Assembly: GCF_020554865.1 (NCBI RefSeq)
Contig: NZ_JAJCIC010000011.1
Location: 1-64,000, forward strand
Direction of reading: 5' to 3'
Length of the DNA: 64,000 nt
DNA from: Lacrimispora sp. 210928-DFI.3.58
GTDB taxonomy: Bacteria; Bacillota; Clostridia; Lachnospirales; Lachnospiraceae
A program made the translations under genes and the position numbers. A model generated the notes under the pieces. The model was not told where the DNA came from. It made no database searches and saw only the letters and a program-made list of their open reading frames with translations. Of the stretch, positions 48,319 through 57,355 are shown piece after piece (position 1 is the first letter of the stretch; each line of letters begins with the position of its first letter).

Positions 48319-49956
48319 TCAATCGTCTTCCTCATCGCTGGCTGCAACTGTAAAGGTAAATCTCTTGCGCGCCATCTCATCGCTGGCCAGATATTCATCG
48401 TAGGTAGTGATCTTATCGATCAGCTTGCCGCCGATGATCTCCATGATGCGGTTGGCCGTGGTCTGGACGATCTGGTGGTCACGGGATGAGAAGATCATCA
48501 CGCCTGGGAACTTGATCATGCCGCGGTTCAGTGCGTCGATGGATTCCATGTCCAGATGGTCCGTTGGCTCATCCAGCATCAGCACATTGGCACCGGAGAT
48601 CATAAGCTTTGACAGCATGCAACGGACCTTCTCTCCTCCTGAGAGGACCTTTACTTTCTTTACGCCGTCCTCTCCTGCAAAGAGCATACGTCCCAAAAAG
48701 CCGCGGACATAGGTCACATCCTTTTCAGGTGAATACTGGGTCAGCCATTCCACAATCGTGTCATCGTTGTTGAACTCATGGGAGTTATCCTTGGGGAAAT
48801 AGGACTGTGTGGTGGTAAGTCCCCACTTGTAATTTCCCTCGTCAGGCTCCATCTCCCCGGACAGGATCTTAAACAGAACGGTCTTTGCCCGCTCATTTGG
48901 TCCTACCAGGGCCACCTTATCCTCACGTCCCAGGATAAAGGAGATATCATCCAGGATCTTCTCGCCATCAATGGTCTTGCTCAAATGCTCTACGGTCAGG
49001 ACCTCGTTGCCGATCTCACGGGCAGGACGGAAGTCAATGTAGGGGTATTTGCGGCTGGAGGGCTTAATGTCATCCAGCTCGATCTTTTCCAGAGCACGCT
49101 TACGGGAGGTAGCCTGCTTTGACTTGGAAGCATTGGCAGAGAAGCGCTGGATGAACTCCTGGAGCTCCTTGATCTTCTCCTCCTTTTTGCGGTTGGCTTC
49201 CTTCATCTGCTTGATGATCAGCTGGCTGGACTCAACCCAGAAGTCATAGTTACCTGCATACAGCTGGATCTTTCCATAGTCAATATCTGCGATCTGTGTG
49301 CAGACCTTATTTAAGAAATAACGGTCATGGGATACCACGATGACGGTATTTTCAAAATTGATAAGGAACTCCTCCAGCCATGCAATCGCGTCCAGATCCA
49401 GGTGGTTGGTAGGCTCGTCGAGAAGCAGGATGTCCGGATTTCCAAACAGTGCCTGGGCTAAAAGCACCTTCACCTTCTGTGCTCCCAGAAGAGTGTTCAT
49501 CTGGGCATAGTGAAGCTCCGGTTCAATGCCTAAGCCGTTCAGCAGGCTCTCTGCATCGGACTCTGCCTCCCAGCCGTTCATGGTGGCAAACTCGCCCTCC
49601 AGCTCAGCAGCCTTGATGCCATCCTCGTCTGTGAAGTCCTCCTTCATGTAGATGGCTTCCTTTTCCTTCATGATCTGATACAGTCTGGCATTGCCCATAA
49701 TGACCGTATCGAGCACGGTATACTCATCGTATTTGAAATGGTCCTGCTGCAAAAAGGACAGCCTCTGTCCCGGTGTAATAGCAACCTCGCCGCTGGTAGG
49801 CTCCAGCTGGCCGGAAAGAATGCGCAGGAAGGTAGATTTTCCTGCTCCGTTGGCGCCGATCAGGCCATAGCAGTTGCCTTCTGTAAACTTGATATTTACA
49901 TCCTCAAACAATGCCTTCTTGCCCACACGAAGAGATATGTTATTTGCACTAATCAT
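48319..49956 (-). CDS. ABC-F family ATPase (YkpA/YbiT-like)
   Basis: A 545-residue twin-ATPase. Domain 1 has a normal Walker A (GANGAGKST) and Walker B (ILLLDEPTNHLD), but its signature reads LLGAQKVKV rather than LSGGQ. Domain 2 has signature LSGGEKVRC and Walker B VLMLDEPTDHLD, while its Walker A reads GPNERAKT, with Ala instead of the invariant Gly before Lys. These may be traits of the YkpA/YbiT branch; I cannot verify. ATG at 49956 follows GAAAGGTTAAGAAAC. A longer frame from 50043 starts inside a terminator loop and is rejected. Probable ribosome-associated translation factor. Confidence 0.9.
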   Translation of the reverse strand: MISANNISLRVGKKALFEDVNIKFTEGNCYGLIGANGAGKSTFLRILSGQLEPTSGEVAITPGQRLSFLQQDHFKYDEYTVLDTVIMGNARLYQIMKEKEAIYMKEDFTDEDGIKAAELEGEFATMNGWEAESDAESLLNGLGIEPELHYAQMNTLLGAQKVKVLLAQALFGNPDILLLDEPTNHLDLDAIAWLEEFLINFENTVIVVSHDRYFLNKVCTQIADIDYGKIQLYAGNYDFWVESSQLIIKQMKEANRKKEEKIKELQEFIQRFSANASKSKQATSRKRALEKIELDDIKPSSRKYPYIDFRPAREIGNEVLTVEHLSKTIDGEKILDDISFILGREDKVALVGPNERAKTVLFKILSGEMEPDEGNYKWGLTTTQSYFPKDNSHEFNNDDTIVEWLTQYSPEKDVTYVRGFLGRMLFAGEDGVKKVKVLSGGEKVRCMLSKLMISGANVLMLDEPTDHLDMESIDALNRGMIKFPGVMIFSSRDHQIVQTTANRIMEIIGGKLIDKITTYDEYLASDEMARKRFTFTVAASDEEDD

Positions 49957-50019
49957 GTTTCTTAACCTTTCTGATAATCTTTTTTCGTTCTGTCCCTTTT
50001 TTGGAACATATGTTAATAG

Positions 50020-50059
50020 TTTTCTCGCTAAAAGAGGGGTCATGCTTTGGCCCCTCTTT
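50020..50059 (-). terminator. Terminator/attenuator ahead of the ABC-F gene
   Basis: AAAGAGGGG (50031-50039) pairs with CCCCTCTTT (50051-50059); TTTTAGCG follows on the minus strand. It is about 70 bases past the lipoprotein stop at 50125 and about 75 bases before the ABC-F start, so it ends the former and could attenuate the latter. Confidence 0.75.
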
Positions 50060-50124
50060 CATAGCTTGTTCAATATCAGATTGTACAGGGAAATGCGGTA
50101 GTTTGCAAGGGTTTTTGCAAAATT

Positions 50125-50754
50125 TTAAAGTGCCTCCACCATAATCGGGAAATTGGAGTTCAGGGCACTTATATAGGTTACTCTCACCTGGTCGCCGCTG
50201 TCTCTGTTCAGTGCCCCTTCTTCTATGGGGCAGTTGTCCTTCATAAAGCTAAGCTCCTGTCCTCCCTCTGTCTTTAAGGTAAAGGTACTCATGGCGTTAG
50301 CCGTGGTCTCGCCGGACACCTCCTCAAAGCTCCACTCCTCCTGCTCCGGCAGCGCCACCACCATGACGGCATCCTTATGGTCCCCGGTTTCCGTGACACA
50401 GGCAATGGCGATCTGTTTGTCCTTCTCGATGTCTGTCTCCACGTCCCGGATATCGGAAAGCTTAAGCTTATAAGTCTCTCCATCATCGGCCGCAAGCTCA
50501 AAGCTCAGCCCATCCTCCGCAACCTCTTTTACCGTTCCCTGGAGCATGTAATAGGCTGTTTCTCCCAGCTGCTCCTCTGAGGAATCCACCGGTTCCGTCG
50601 GTTCGGCGGCCTTTGTGGTCTCAGTGACGGAGGACTCTGCCTGTGCAGCCGTTGTCGGCTCAGTGGCCTCCGTACCCGTCTTCTTTCCGCAGCCCGCTGC
50701 CAGGACGACGGCTGCGGCTATTGCTGCAGCTATCCTATATGGATGTTTTTTCAT
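50125..50754 (-). CDS. Lipoprotein with two beta-rich repeat modules
   Basis: A 209-residue lipoprotein (signal 1-22, lipobox AAGC; Thr/Ala/Glu linker to about 60). Two modules follow, about 68-135 and 140-209, starting YMLQGTVKEVAEDGLSFELAADDGETYKL and ending with GDQVRVTY. This pattern (GTV...L...DG...F/L...GDxVxVtY) matches the three modules of the lipoprotein at 125-946, so the two are paralogous in design. Function is unknown. ATG follows GGAAGGGAGAGAAAGAAC. Confidence 0.72.
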   Translation of the reverse strand: MKKHPYRIAAAIAAAVVLAAGCGKKTGTEATEPTTAAQAESSVTETTKAAEPTEPVDSSEEQLGETAYYMLQGTVKEVAEDGLSFELAADDGETYKLKLSDIRDVETDIEKDKQIAIACVTETGDHKDAVMVVALPEQEEWSFEEVSGETTANAMSTFTLKTEGGQELSFMKDNCPIEEGALNRDSGDQVRVTYISALNSNFPIMVEAL

Positions 50755-50992
50755 GTTCTTTCTCTCCTTCCCTTATGCCAAACCTATTATTCTATGAAGA
50801 ATACCATCATAAGGAAGGAATTTCAAGGAATTTTCTATTAAACATTTCTTATATTCCCTCTCCGCTGTACTCCTCCCGATTTTCAATTGCCCGGACTTCC
50901 GGCAACAACTGGGATCCTCCGGTGAAACCCGGATCACGAAAGGAATGCCCTTTATAAAGAAAAACGTAAGATAAACCATATCCAAAATGTAA

Positions 50993-51020
50993 ATGAAACT
51001 GTCTGAGAATATGATATAGT
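50993..51020 (+). promoter_or_regulatory. Possible promoter of the KWG-repeat lipoprotein
   Basis: ATGAAA (50993-50998), 16 bases, TATAGT (51015-51020), 24 bases before the ATG at 51045. Nothing else is evident in 50755-50992. Confidence 0.4.
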
Positions 51021-51044
51021 GATGGTAAAGGAAAGGAGACGATC

Positions 51045-52469
51045 ATGAAACGAATAAACTATACAGGAACAAAGCAGACCCTGCTCCTGGCAGTGTTAAC
51101 AGCTTCTATGTCCTTGTCTGCCTGCGCTGCAGGGACACCAAAGGAAACTCTTCCGGCAGCCTCTGAAACGTTTGCGGATGCTTCAGGGACACAAGATACC
51201 CCGGACACCACAGCTGACGATATCTTGGAGATCAGCGGCGGTGGATACGAACATACCCTGGAAGACCTTCTTCCCTCCTTTGTGGGAGCCTGGCAGCTTA
51301 ACAGCGCTCTCACTGAGAAATACTTAAAAACATATGATTCCCTGCAGTCCATGTTCGGCACCGGTCTTGGCTCCTATGGAGCCTCCATGGAGATCGATGA
51401 GGACGGCTCCTTCCGTTACTACATTGGGATCGGCCTCGGAGGCACCGGCAAATGCGAGGCCGGGGATGACGGACTCCGTGTCGCCGTTACTCCCTATGAG
51501 GAGCATTCCGCCGAAGAGGAGATCCGCCACCTGAAACTGGCCCAGGAGCAAAGCCTTCCCTGCGTGATCATGGAATATGACGGCGAGGATCTGTACTGGA
51601 CCCCGGATGAGACCGCGCTGCCCAATTATGAGCAAGATGGAAAAACTTATCAGAAAGTGGAGGACCTAAAGGACGGCGGATACCGCTGGGCCAGTGTCCT
51701 TACACAGGCAGCAGTTCATAAGGACCAGTCCGGCAACGAGCAGGCGGACTATGACTCCCAGATGAAAACCTTTGAAAACCTGGAAAACAAAACCTCCCTC
51801 CAGGTCCGCCGTTTTGATAATCTTTTATATTCGGCAGGAGATCACCTGATCTTTGAGTATGATGGAACTGTCAATGTATCCAAAAAGGATGACCTTTACC
51901 ACCCGGTGCTCACCTTTGACATCGGTTCCACCCATGGTATTGTCACCAGAGTTCCAGGCGGCTATATGGTCGGGGACGACAAGGCCTGTACTATCTCCTT
52001 CTATGATGAAGCCTTCCAGCCTATGAAATCCGTCACCGGATACCGCTATCTGGAAAACGGCACCTGCTATAAGGACGGCCTTATGGCAGTCCGGGATATG
52101 GAAACCGGGCTTATGGGCTTTATGGATGAATCGGGAGACATTGCCATTCCCTGCGAATATGCATATGTCAGCGATTTCTCCAACGGCTGCGCCTCTGTCC
52201 TTGCAAATGCCCAGCTCATCTCCTACACGGAGGATAACGGAACGGTTCCCATGTTTGATGCAAAAGGCGGACAGTGGGGCATCATCAATACCAGCGGTTC
52301 CTATGTATTGGAGCCCTCTGACCGCTTTGCCAACACAGACTCCTCTGATCCCGGCATCAGCTATTACTGCGGTGCGAGACGTTTCTCCCTTGTGAGGGCA
52401 GACAAGACGGTTGATTTTCTCGCCATTGATGAGGATCAGAGGGTCATAGAGACCGTGAAGCTGCCGTAG
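51045..52469 (+). CDS. Lipoprotein with C-terminal WG-type repeats
   Basis: A 474-residue exported lipoprotein. Residues 1-29 form a signal with lipobox LSAC. The middle (about 65-250) is a lipocalin-like or uncharacterised beta region rich in Tyr and Gly. The C-terminal part resembles WG (KWG) repeats: YKDGLMAVRDMETGLMGFMDESGDIAIPCEYAYVSDFSNGCASV and GGQWGIINTSGSYVLEPSDRF. WG repeats occur in surface proteins with poorly known roles. ATG follows AAAGGAAAGGAGACGATC. Single-gene unit on the plus strand with its own terminator. Confidence 0.75.
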   Translation: MKRINYTGTKQTLLLAVLTASMSLSACAAGTPKETLPAASETFADASGTQDTPDTTADDILEISGGGYEHTLEDLLPSFVGAWQLNSALTEKYLKTYDSLQSMFGTGLGSYGASMEIDEDGSFRYYIGIGLGGTGKCEAGDDGLRVAVTPYEEHSAEEEIRHLKLAQEQSLPCVIMEYDGEDLYWTPDETALPNYEQDGKTYQKVEDLKDGGYRWASVLTQAAVHKDQSGNEQADYDSQMKTFENLENKTSLQVRRFDNLLYSAGDHLIFEYDGTVNVSKKDDLYHPVLTFDIGSTHGIVTRVPGGYMVGDDKACTISFYDEAFQPMKSVTGYRYLENGTCYKDGLMAVRDMETGLMGFMDESGDIAIPCEYAYVSDFSNGCASVLANAQLISYTEDNGTVPMFDAKGGQWGIINTSGSYVLEPSDRFANTDSSDPGISYYCGARRFSLVRADKTVDFLAIDEDQRVIETVKLP

Positions 52470-52590
52470 TATACCGGCATACTCAGCGCTTCAAGGCAGA
52501 CCTCCAACCCCGCCAGTACAGGATCATACCTGCATGGCGTACACACATTCTTATAATAAGCCATTTCATATTTTGTGACAGATCCAAAAT

Positions 52591-52637
52591 GGGCCACACC
52601 GTCCTTTCACAGACAGTATGGCCCGCTTTTTCATTTT
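52591..52637. terminator. Bidirectional terminator after the WG-repeat lipoprotein
   Basis: GGGCCACACCGTC (52591-52603) and GACAGTATGGCCC (52612-52624) pair at 11 of 13 positions. GCTTTTTCATTTTT follows on the plus strand; ATTTTGG follows on the minus strand, where it may end the amino-acid ABC operon. No gene was found in 52470-52732. Confidence 0.8.
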
Positions 52638-52732
52638 TCAAGCATACGAAAACGCCTTCCTGCACTATGGCAGCCAGCCTGCAGCGCATTTTCCTGCACA
52701 CATTGCCCCATAGAGCTGGGCGCTTTCGTTTC

Positions 52733-53497
52733 TTACAGGATCGCTCCGTAGCGTCCTAAAAAGCTCTGTGTCCGCTCATTATCAGAGGCAAATACCTTCT
52801 CCGGGGAGCCTTCCTCCACAATGACGCCTCCTGCCATGAAGATCACTCTGTGGGAAATATCCCGTGCAAATGCCATCTCGTGGGTGACGATCACCATGGC
52901 AATGTCCAGATCCGCCAGGGATTTGATGACCTTCAGGACTTCCCCTGTCAGCTCCGGATCCAGGGCGGAGGTGGGCTCATCAAAAAAGAGGATCTTCGGT
53001 TTTAATGCCAGGGCTCTTGCAATGGCTACACGCTGGCACTGGCCGCCGGAGAGCTGGCAGGGATACGCATTTTCCTTATCCTCCAGGCCCATTTTTTTCA
53101 GAAGCTCTCTGGCTTCCTTATAAACCGTCTCTTTGTCCCGCTTCTGTACATGAATGGGGGCGTCTGTGATATTTTTCATAACAGAGAAATGAGGAAACAG
53201 GTTAAAATTCTGGAAAACCAGGCCATATTGGCTCTGTATCTCCTTCAGCTCCTTTTTTCCCGCATAGGCCACCTGTCCATTCTCGCCTGTCCAGGCTGCT
53301 TTCTGTCCCAGATAAATGATCTCTCCGCTGTCCATGGTTTCCAGCATCGTGGCACACCGCAGCAGGGTGGATTTGCCGGAGCCGGAGGGACCGATGATGG
53401 ATACGATCTCCCCTTCCTCCACACTCATGGAAATATCCTTGATAACGGATAACTCTCCAAAGGACTTTTCCACATGATTCAGTTCCAAAAGCTTCAT
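52733..53497 (-). CDS. Polar amino acid ABC transporter ATPase
   Basis: A 254-residue ATPase of the GlnQ/HisP group. Walker A GPSGSGKST, Q-loop YGLVFQNFNLFPH, signature LSGGQCQRVAIA, Walker B ILFFDEPTSALDPE and H-loop VIVTHEMAFA are intact. ATG at 53497 follows GGAGGATTGTGGATT; the ORF extends back to 53551 but that part overlaps the permease gene. It energises the permease encoded just upstream (20 bases apart). Confidence 0.95.
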   Translation of the reverse strand: MKLLELNHVEKSFGELSVIKDISMSVEEGEIVSIIGPSGSGKSTLLRCATMLETMDSGEIIYLGQKAAWTGENGQVAYAGKKELKEIQSQYGLVFQNFNLFPHFSVMKNITDAPIHVQKRDKETVYKEARELLKKMGLEDKENAYPCQLSGGQCQRVAIARALALKPKILFFDEPTSALDPELTGEVLKVIKSLADLDIAMVIVTHEMAFARDISHRVIFMAGGVIVEEGSPEKVFASDNERTQSFLGRYGAIL

Positions 53498-53517
53498 AAT
53501 CCACAATCCTCCTGCTT

Positions 53518-54177
53518 CTAGCGGTAATAATCCAGCTTCTTTTCCAGCCATTCCATGGCAACTGCAACGATCAGGTTAAATATATAGTAGAACAGGCCTG
53601 CTGCCACAAAGGGCATCATGCTTGTCTGAGAAGATGCCAGGCTTTTTGCCATGGAGAACATTTCCGCAACGCTTAGGGTAAATGCCAGGGAGGTATCCTT
53701 TACAAGGGTGATGACCTCATTTGTGACAGAGGGCAGAATGCGCTTTATCACCTGTGGAAGGATGATCTTAAAAAAGGTCTGGAACCTGCTGTAGCCCAGG
53801 ATCTTGGCAGCCTCATACTGGCCTGCCGGCATGGACTGGATCCCGCTCCTGTATATCTCTGCAAAGTATGCCGCATAGTTAATGACAAAGCCGATCATGG
53901 CAGCCCATATGCGGTAGCCGTTGCCCAGCTTCAGTCCAAAAAGATAATAAGGGCCGAAATAGACCACCATCAGCTGGAGCATAAGAGGTGTTCCTCTCAT
54001 AATTGATATATAGACCTTTACCACTGACTGGAGGAACCTGTTTTTTGACATGCGTCCAAAGGCCACAATAAGGCCCAATGGCAGCGAAAAAACCAGGGTG
54101 ACCATAAATATCTGTATGCTCGTCCCCATTCCCCCTGCCAGCTGTATCACCATCTGCTGGATCGTCATTTTACCCAT
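53518..54177 (-). CDS. Polar amino acid ABC transporter permease
   Basis: A 219-residue membrane protein with five helices, of the HisM/GlnP family. The EAA loop that docks the ATPase is EAAKILGYSRFQTFFKIILPQVIKRILP. As a single permease gene is present, it probably works as a homodimer. ATG at 54177; the site is weak (AGGTAAGAAGAA). Confidence 0.93.
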   Translation of the reverse strand: MGKMTIQQMVIQLAGGMGTSIQIFMVTLVFSLPLGLIVAFGRMSKNRFLQSVVKVYISIMRGTPLMLQLMVVYFGPYYLFGLKLGNGYRIWAAMIGFVINYAAYFAEIYRSGIQSMPAGQYEAAKILGYSRFQTFFKIILPQVIKRILPSVTNEVITLVKDTSLAFTLSVAEMFSMAKSLASSQTSMMPFVAAGLFYYIFNLIVAVAMEWLEKKLDYYR

Positions 54178-54220
54178 TTCTTCTTACCTGCTTTCACATT
54201 TGCTTATCCTGAAAACACCG

Positions 54221-54295
54221 AAAGCCGCTTAGGCAATCACCTGCCTGGCGGCTTTTCCAAGGCGCCGGAAGCCCAGTCGGCCCAATTCCGGCGCC
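54221..54295 (-). terminator. Two tandem hairpins between binding-protein and permease genes
   Basis: First (54221-54255): AAAGCCGC/GCGGCTTT outer and AGGCA/TGCCT inner stems. Second (54261-54295): perfect GGCGCCGGAA/TTCCGGCGCC. On the minus strand the second is met first; only short T-rich stretches follow (CGGTGTTTTC). Likely partial terminators giving excess binding protein over permease. Confidence 0.7.
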
Positions 54296-54349
54296 ATTGC
54301 ACGGCTGCATAGACAACCATACTTCCATTTCGCTGCACTTCTTCCTGCT

Positions 54350-55231
54350 TTACTTTCCGATGGTTGTAACGTCCTCGCCGAACCACTTCTCGGAGATCGT
54401 CTTTAAGGTTCCGTCTGCTGCCATCTCCTCTAAGGCTGCCTGGACCTTATCTCTCAATTCCTCGTTGCCCTTCTTAAAGCCAACTCCGTACTCCTCTGCG
54501 GAAAGGGAATCCTCCAGAATGGTAAAGTCTGCATTTCTCTGCTGGATCTGATAGCCTGCTACGATCACGTCCATGGCAATGGCATCCACTGCCCCCTGCT
54601 CCAGGTCCATAAAGGCTGTGTTGTAATCGGCTGTGGTAAGGAGCTCCTTAAAGCTTCCTGTCAGCTCCGGCACTTCCTTCAGTGCTGCCTCAGCAGAGGA
54701 ATCCGCCTGAACCTCTACTACCTTTCCTGCCAAGTCTGCCTGACCGGCAATACCGGAATCATTAGCCACTACAAATACCTGGGTATTTGCCATATAGGGC
54801 TCTGTCCATGTATAATCATCCTCACGGCCGGTAATGGTAAAGCCGTTCCAGATACAGTCAATGTTTCCTGCCTCTAATTCCATATCCTTTGCATCCCAGG
54901 CAATGGGCTGAGGCTTATACTCCAGACCCAGACGCTTCGCGGTCTCCTGAGCCAGCTCCAGATCAAAGCCTGTGAACTCACCATCATTTCCCACAAAGCC
55001 CATGGGCGGGAAATCCTGGTCAAAGCCTACGATGAAGGTGCCGCCTGTGCTCTCTGCTGCAGCTGTCTCCTCTTCTGTGGTCTCCTCCGCCTCCTCACTG
55101 GACTCGGCTGCTTCGGTTTCTGCTGCTGTGGCAGCTGGAGCTGCGGTTGTCTCTGCCGGTTTGCTCCCACAAGCTGCAAGGGATAATGCCATTACAGATG
55201 CAAGTGCTGCACATAATGCTCTTTTTTTCAT
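54350..55231 (-). CDS. Polar amino acid ABC transporter substrate-binding lipoprotein
   Basis: A 293-residue SBP_bac_3 family protein. ATG at 55231 follows AAAGAGGAGGATCTATT and opens a lipoprotein signal (lipobox LAAC at residues 17-20). A TTAAP/AAETEAAESSEEAEETT linker reaches about 60. The binding domain shows the family N-terminal GFDQDFPPMGFVGNDGEFTGFDLELAQETAKRLG and CIWNGFTITGRE. Amino-acid specificity is not predictable here. First gene of a three-gene operon. Confidence 0.95.
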   Translation of the reverse strand: MKKRALCAALASVMALSLAACGSKPAETTAAPAATAAETEAAESSEEAEETTEEETAAAESTGGTFIVGFDQDFPPMGFVGNDGEFTGFDLELAQETAKRLGLEYKPQPIAWDAKDMELEAGNIDCIWNGFTITGREDDYTWTEPYMANTQVFVVANDSGIAGQADLAGKVVEVQADSSAEAALKEVPELTGSFKELLTTADYNTAFMDLEQGAVDAIAMDVIVAGYQIQQRNADFTILEDSLSAEEYGVGFKKGNEELRDKVQAALEEMAADGTLKTISEKWFGEDVTTIGK

Positions 55232-55295
55232 AATAATAGATCCTCCTCTTTCACACAATAAAATGTATGGTGTGCTTTTCATTTGGCACGTTATC

Positions 55296-55324
55296 ATATT
55301 AGCATACTAAAGTAATTGTGTAAA
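55296..55324 (-). promoter_or_regulatory. Promoter of the amino acid ABC operon
   Basis: On the minus strand, TTTACA (55324-55319), 17 bases, TAATAT (55301-55296); about 65 bases before the ATG. Confidence 0.6.
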
Positions 55325-55353
55325 GAGGAATTTTTCTTTTTACAGATAACCGA

Positions 55354-56508
55354 TCAGTTCCTATAATTTTCCCAATCGAAAAGCACATAAACGCCAGCTT
55401 CACCCTGCTGCCAGCCTGTATCCTTCCATACCATACCAACATTCATATTTTCCCAGCCATCCTCTGATATCAACCTATCATAGGCAACAACACCATTTTC
55501 CACTCGTACCCTATATTCCAGATCATCCCCTCCGGGGACATGATTGAAGGAGAAGTCAACACTCTCGCCGTTGTATAAGTATGCATCACGAAATTCTCCT
55601 TGATATCTGCTGTTATAGGTGCTTCCTGCCGGCGCATCTTCTAAATATACGGTGAGTTCTCCCTGTCCGTTTGCCAGACTGTGTGAAAACCGGCCTTTAT
55701 AATACGAATGCTGTGTATACGCTTCACTGTAAAAGACTTCTGCACAGCTGCCATAACCATTTGCATGCTGGTTGCTGACTTCACCTAAAAATACATTTCT
55801 CAAGGTAAAATTATTGGCACCATCTTCTTCCCCGTAAAGTGACATTGCTTTTCCATTCACAAAATCCACCCTGTACGCCATTCCATCCATATACAAATAC
55901 GGCATTTCTTCTTCATTATCCACCATATCGAACTGGCCGTATTCCAGCTTATTTCTCAATTCTGAAAATAACGGCTCCCCCATGATGGCCTCTGCCGCCG
56001 CTGTATCCTCACTTTCCATTGCCGCCCAAAGCCTGTCCAGATAAGCCTGTTCCTCCTCTGCCAATGGTATTCCTGCCGATGGATCAAACTCTGCTCCGCT
56101 CTCCGCCTGGGCCTCTGTCACGACGGGCGGCTGGCTTTCCACAGCTCCTGCTGTTTCCTCCGCCACAGCACTCTCCCCAGCTGTCTCTGCTGCTGCCTCC
56201 CTCACAGGCCTTCTCCCGCCTGACAGCATCACATGCACTGCAGCCACTGTGCAGAAGGACAGCGTAAGTCCATACTGCATCCGCTTCATCATCCTTCTGA
56301 AGCCCTTTTTTCTGCCATCCTCTGCCTCTGTACGATCCTGAACAGCCGCCTGCAGCCCGTCCTCTTCCCTCCCATAAAATTCCCTGGTCTGGTATATTTC
56401 ATGGCCGCGGGCGCTCTCCTCCCGGCTGCTCTGGTAAAACTCCTCTGCCCCCTGGTATATTTCCATATCCCAAAGTTCCCTTCCGCTGCCGTATTCATCT
56501 GTTCTCAT
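55354..56508 (-). CDS. Single-pass membrane protein with MORN-like C-terminal region
   Basis: A protein of about 384 residues and unknown function. Start uncertain: ATG at 56508 has AGAGG six bases upstream; ATG at 56544 overlaps the mscS stop (ATGAGTAA) but has no site. The N-terminal 75 residues are charged and cytoplasmic; one transmembrane segment lies near 80-97 (YGLTLSFCTVAAVHVML). An acidic linker (about 105-155) leads to an outside domain whose second half has MORN-like pieces (YYKGRFSHSLANGQGELTVY, YQGEFRDAYLYNGESVDF). It directly follows mscS and may be co-transcribed with it. Confidence 0.68.
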   Translation of the reverse strand: MRTDEYGSGRELWDMEIYQGAEEFYQSSREESARGHEIYQTREFYGREEDGLQAAVQDRTEAEDGRKKGFRRMMKRMQYGLTLSFCTVAAVHVMLSGGRRPVREAAAETAGESAVAEETAGAVESQPPVVTEAQAESGAEFDPSAGIPLAEEEQAYLDRLWAAMESEDTAAAEAIMGEPLFSELRNKLEYGQFDMVDNEEEMPYLYMDGMAYRVDFVNGKAMSLYGEEDGANNFTLRNVFLGEVSNQHANGYGSCAEVFYSEAYTQHSYYKGRFSHSLANGQGELTVYLEDAPAGSTYNSRYQGEFRDAYLYNGESVDFSFNHVPGGDDLEYRVRVENGVVAYDRLISEDGWENMNVGMVWKDTGWQQGEAGVYVLFDWENYRN

Positions 56509-56536
56509 ATGACGCCTCTGCCTCCGTACTCTGCCC

Positions 56537-57292
56537 TTACTCATGGGATATTTTTATATTCCTCTTCCCAAGCTCCAGGTACAGCTCACGGTTTAAAATA
56601 CGGCGGCCGGAGAAGATATCCCTTTCCTCCACATCGGCCATGAACCGCAAAAGCAGCCCCTGCTTTTTCAGCTCCTGCACACCGATATAAGCGGGTGTAT
56701 GTAAAAAGATATCCTTATGCCTTCCGTATATCTCCTCCAGAATACCCGGGAGCTGTTCCTCCACCTTTACTAAGTCCTCCTCATAGGATACTCCGATATC
56801 ACAGATCGCCCTGGAAATATCAGAGGAGAGGTTTACCATATTTTTAATGTTGGAATTATTCACGATCTTCAGATTATCGCCTGCATCCCGCACACTGATG
56901 GTCCTGATCCCGATCTTTTCCACGGAGCCGCGGTAGCCGTCCACTTCCACCACATCACCCACATTAAACTGGTTCTCAAAGATCATGAAAAGCCCTGTTA
57001 TCACATCTGCGATCAGGCTTTCCGCGCTGAAGCCTACGATCAATGCCACGATCCCTACACTGGCAAAGATCATGTTCACATCAACGCCCAAAATGCTTAA
57101 GACCCAGGTCAGGCCTACGATGAAGGTCACATACTGTATCAGGCTGTAGATCAGCGTGATCACTGTCTGGATGCGGTGGTTCTGGGCCTTGATCCTTCCC
57201 AAACCTCCCTTCACTGCGATGGTAATGATCATAAGTCCTACGATCACAATCACGACTCTGGCTGCTGCCGGTAATGCTTCAAACATACTCAT
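56537..57292 (-). CDS. MscS-family mechanosensitive channel
   Basis: A 251-residue small-conductance channel protein. It has TM1 near 10-28, TM2 near 45-65 and the pore helix TM3 with GIVALIVGFSAESLIADVITGLFMIFENQFNVGDVVEVDGYRGSVEKIGIRTISVR, the MscS signature, then a cytoplasmic beta/alpha-beta cage domain. It releases solutes on hypo-osmotic shock. It is of the short three-helix type. ATG follows AGGAGAAT. Confidence 0.94.
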   Translation of the reverse strand: MSMFEALPAAARVVIVIVGLMIITIAVKGGLGRIKAQNHRIQTVITLIYSLIQYVTFIVGLTWVLSILGVDVNMIFASVGIVALIVGFSAESLIADVITGLFMIFENQFNVGDVVEVDGYRGSVEKIGIRTISVRDAGDNLKIVNNSNIKNMVNLSSDISRAICDIGVSYEEDLVKVEEQLPGILEEIYGRHKDIFLHTPAYIGVQELKKQGLLLRFMADVEERDIFSGRRILNRELYLELGKRNIKISHE

Positions 57293-57355
57293 ATTCTCCT
57301 ATCACTTTCATTTGTTTTCCATACCCCCGGCGGACAAGGGCACTCATTTTATTTA

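Noticed and set aside
49957..50043. Upstream ATG extending the second ABC-F gene by 29 residues
   Set aside because: The ATG lies in the loop of a terminator hairpin and lacks a ribosome binding site; the shorter start matches the family N terminus.
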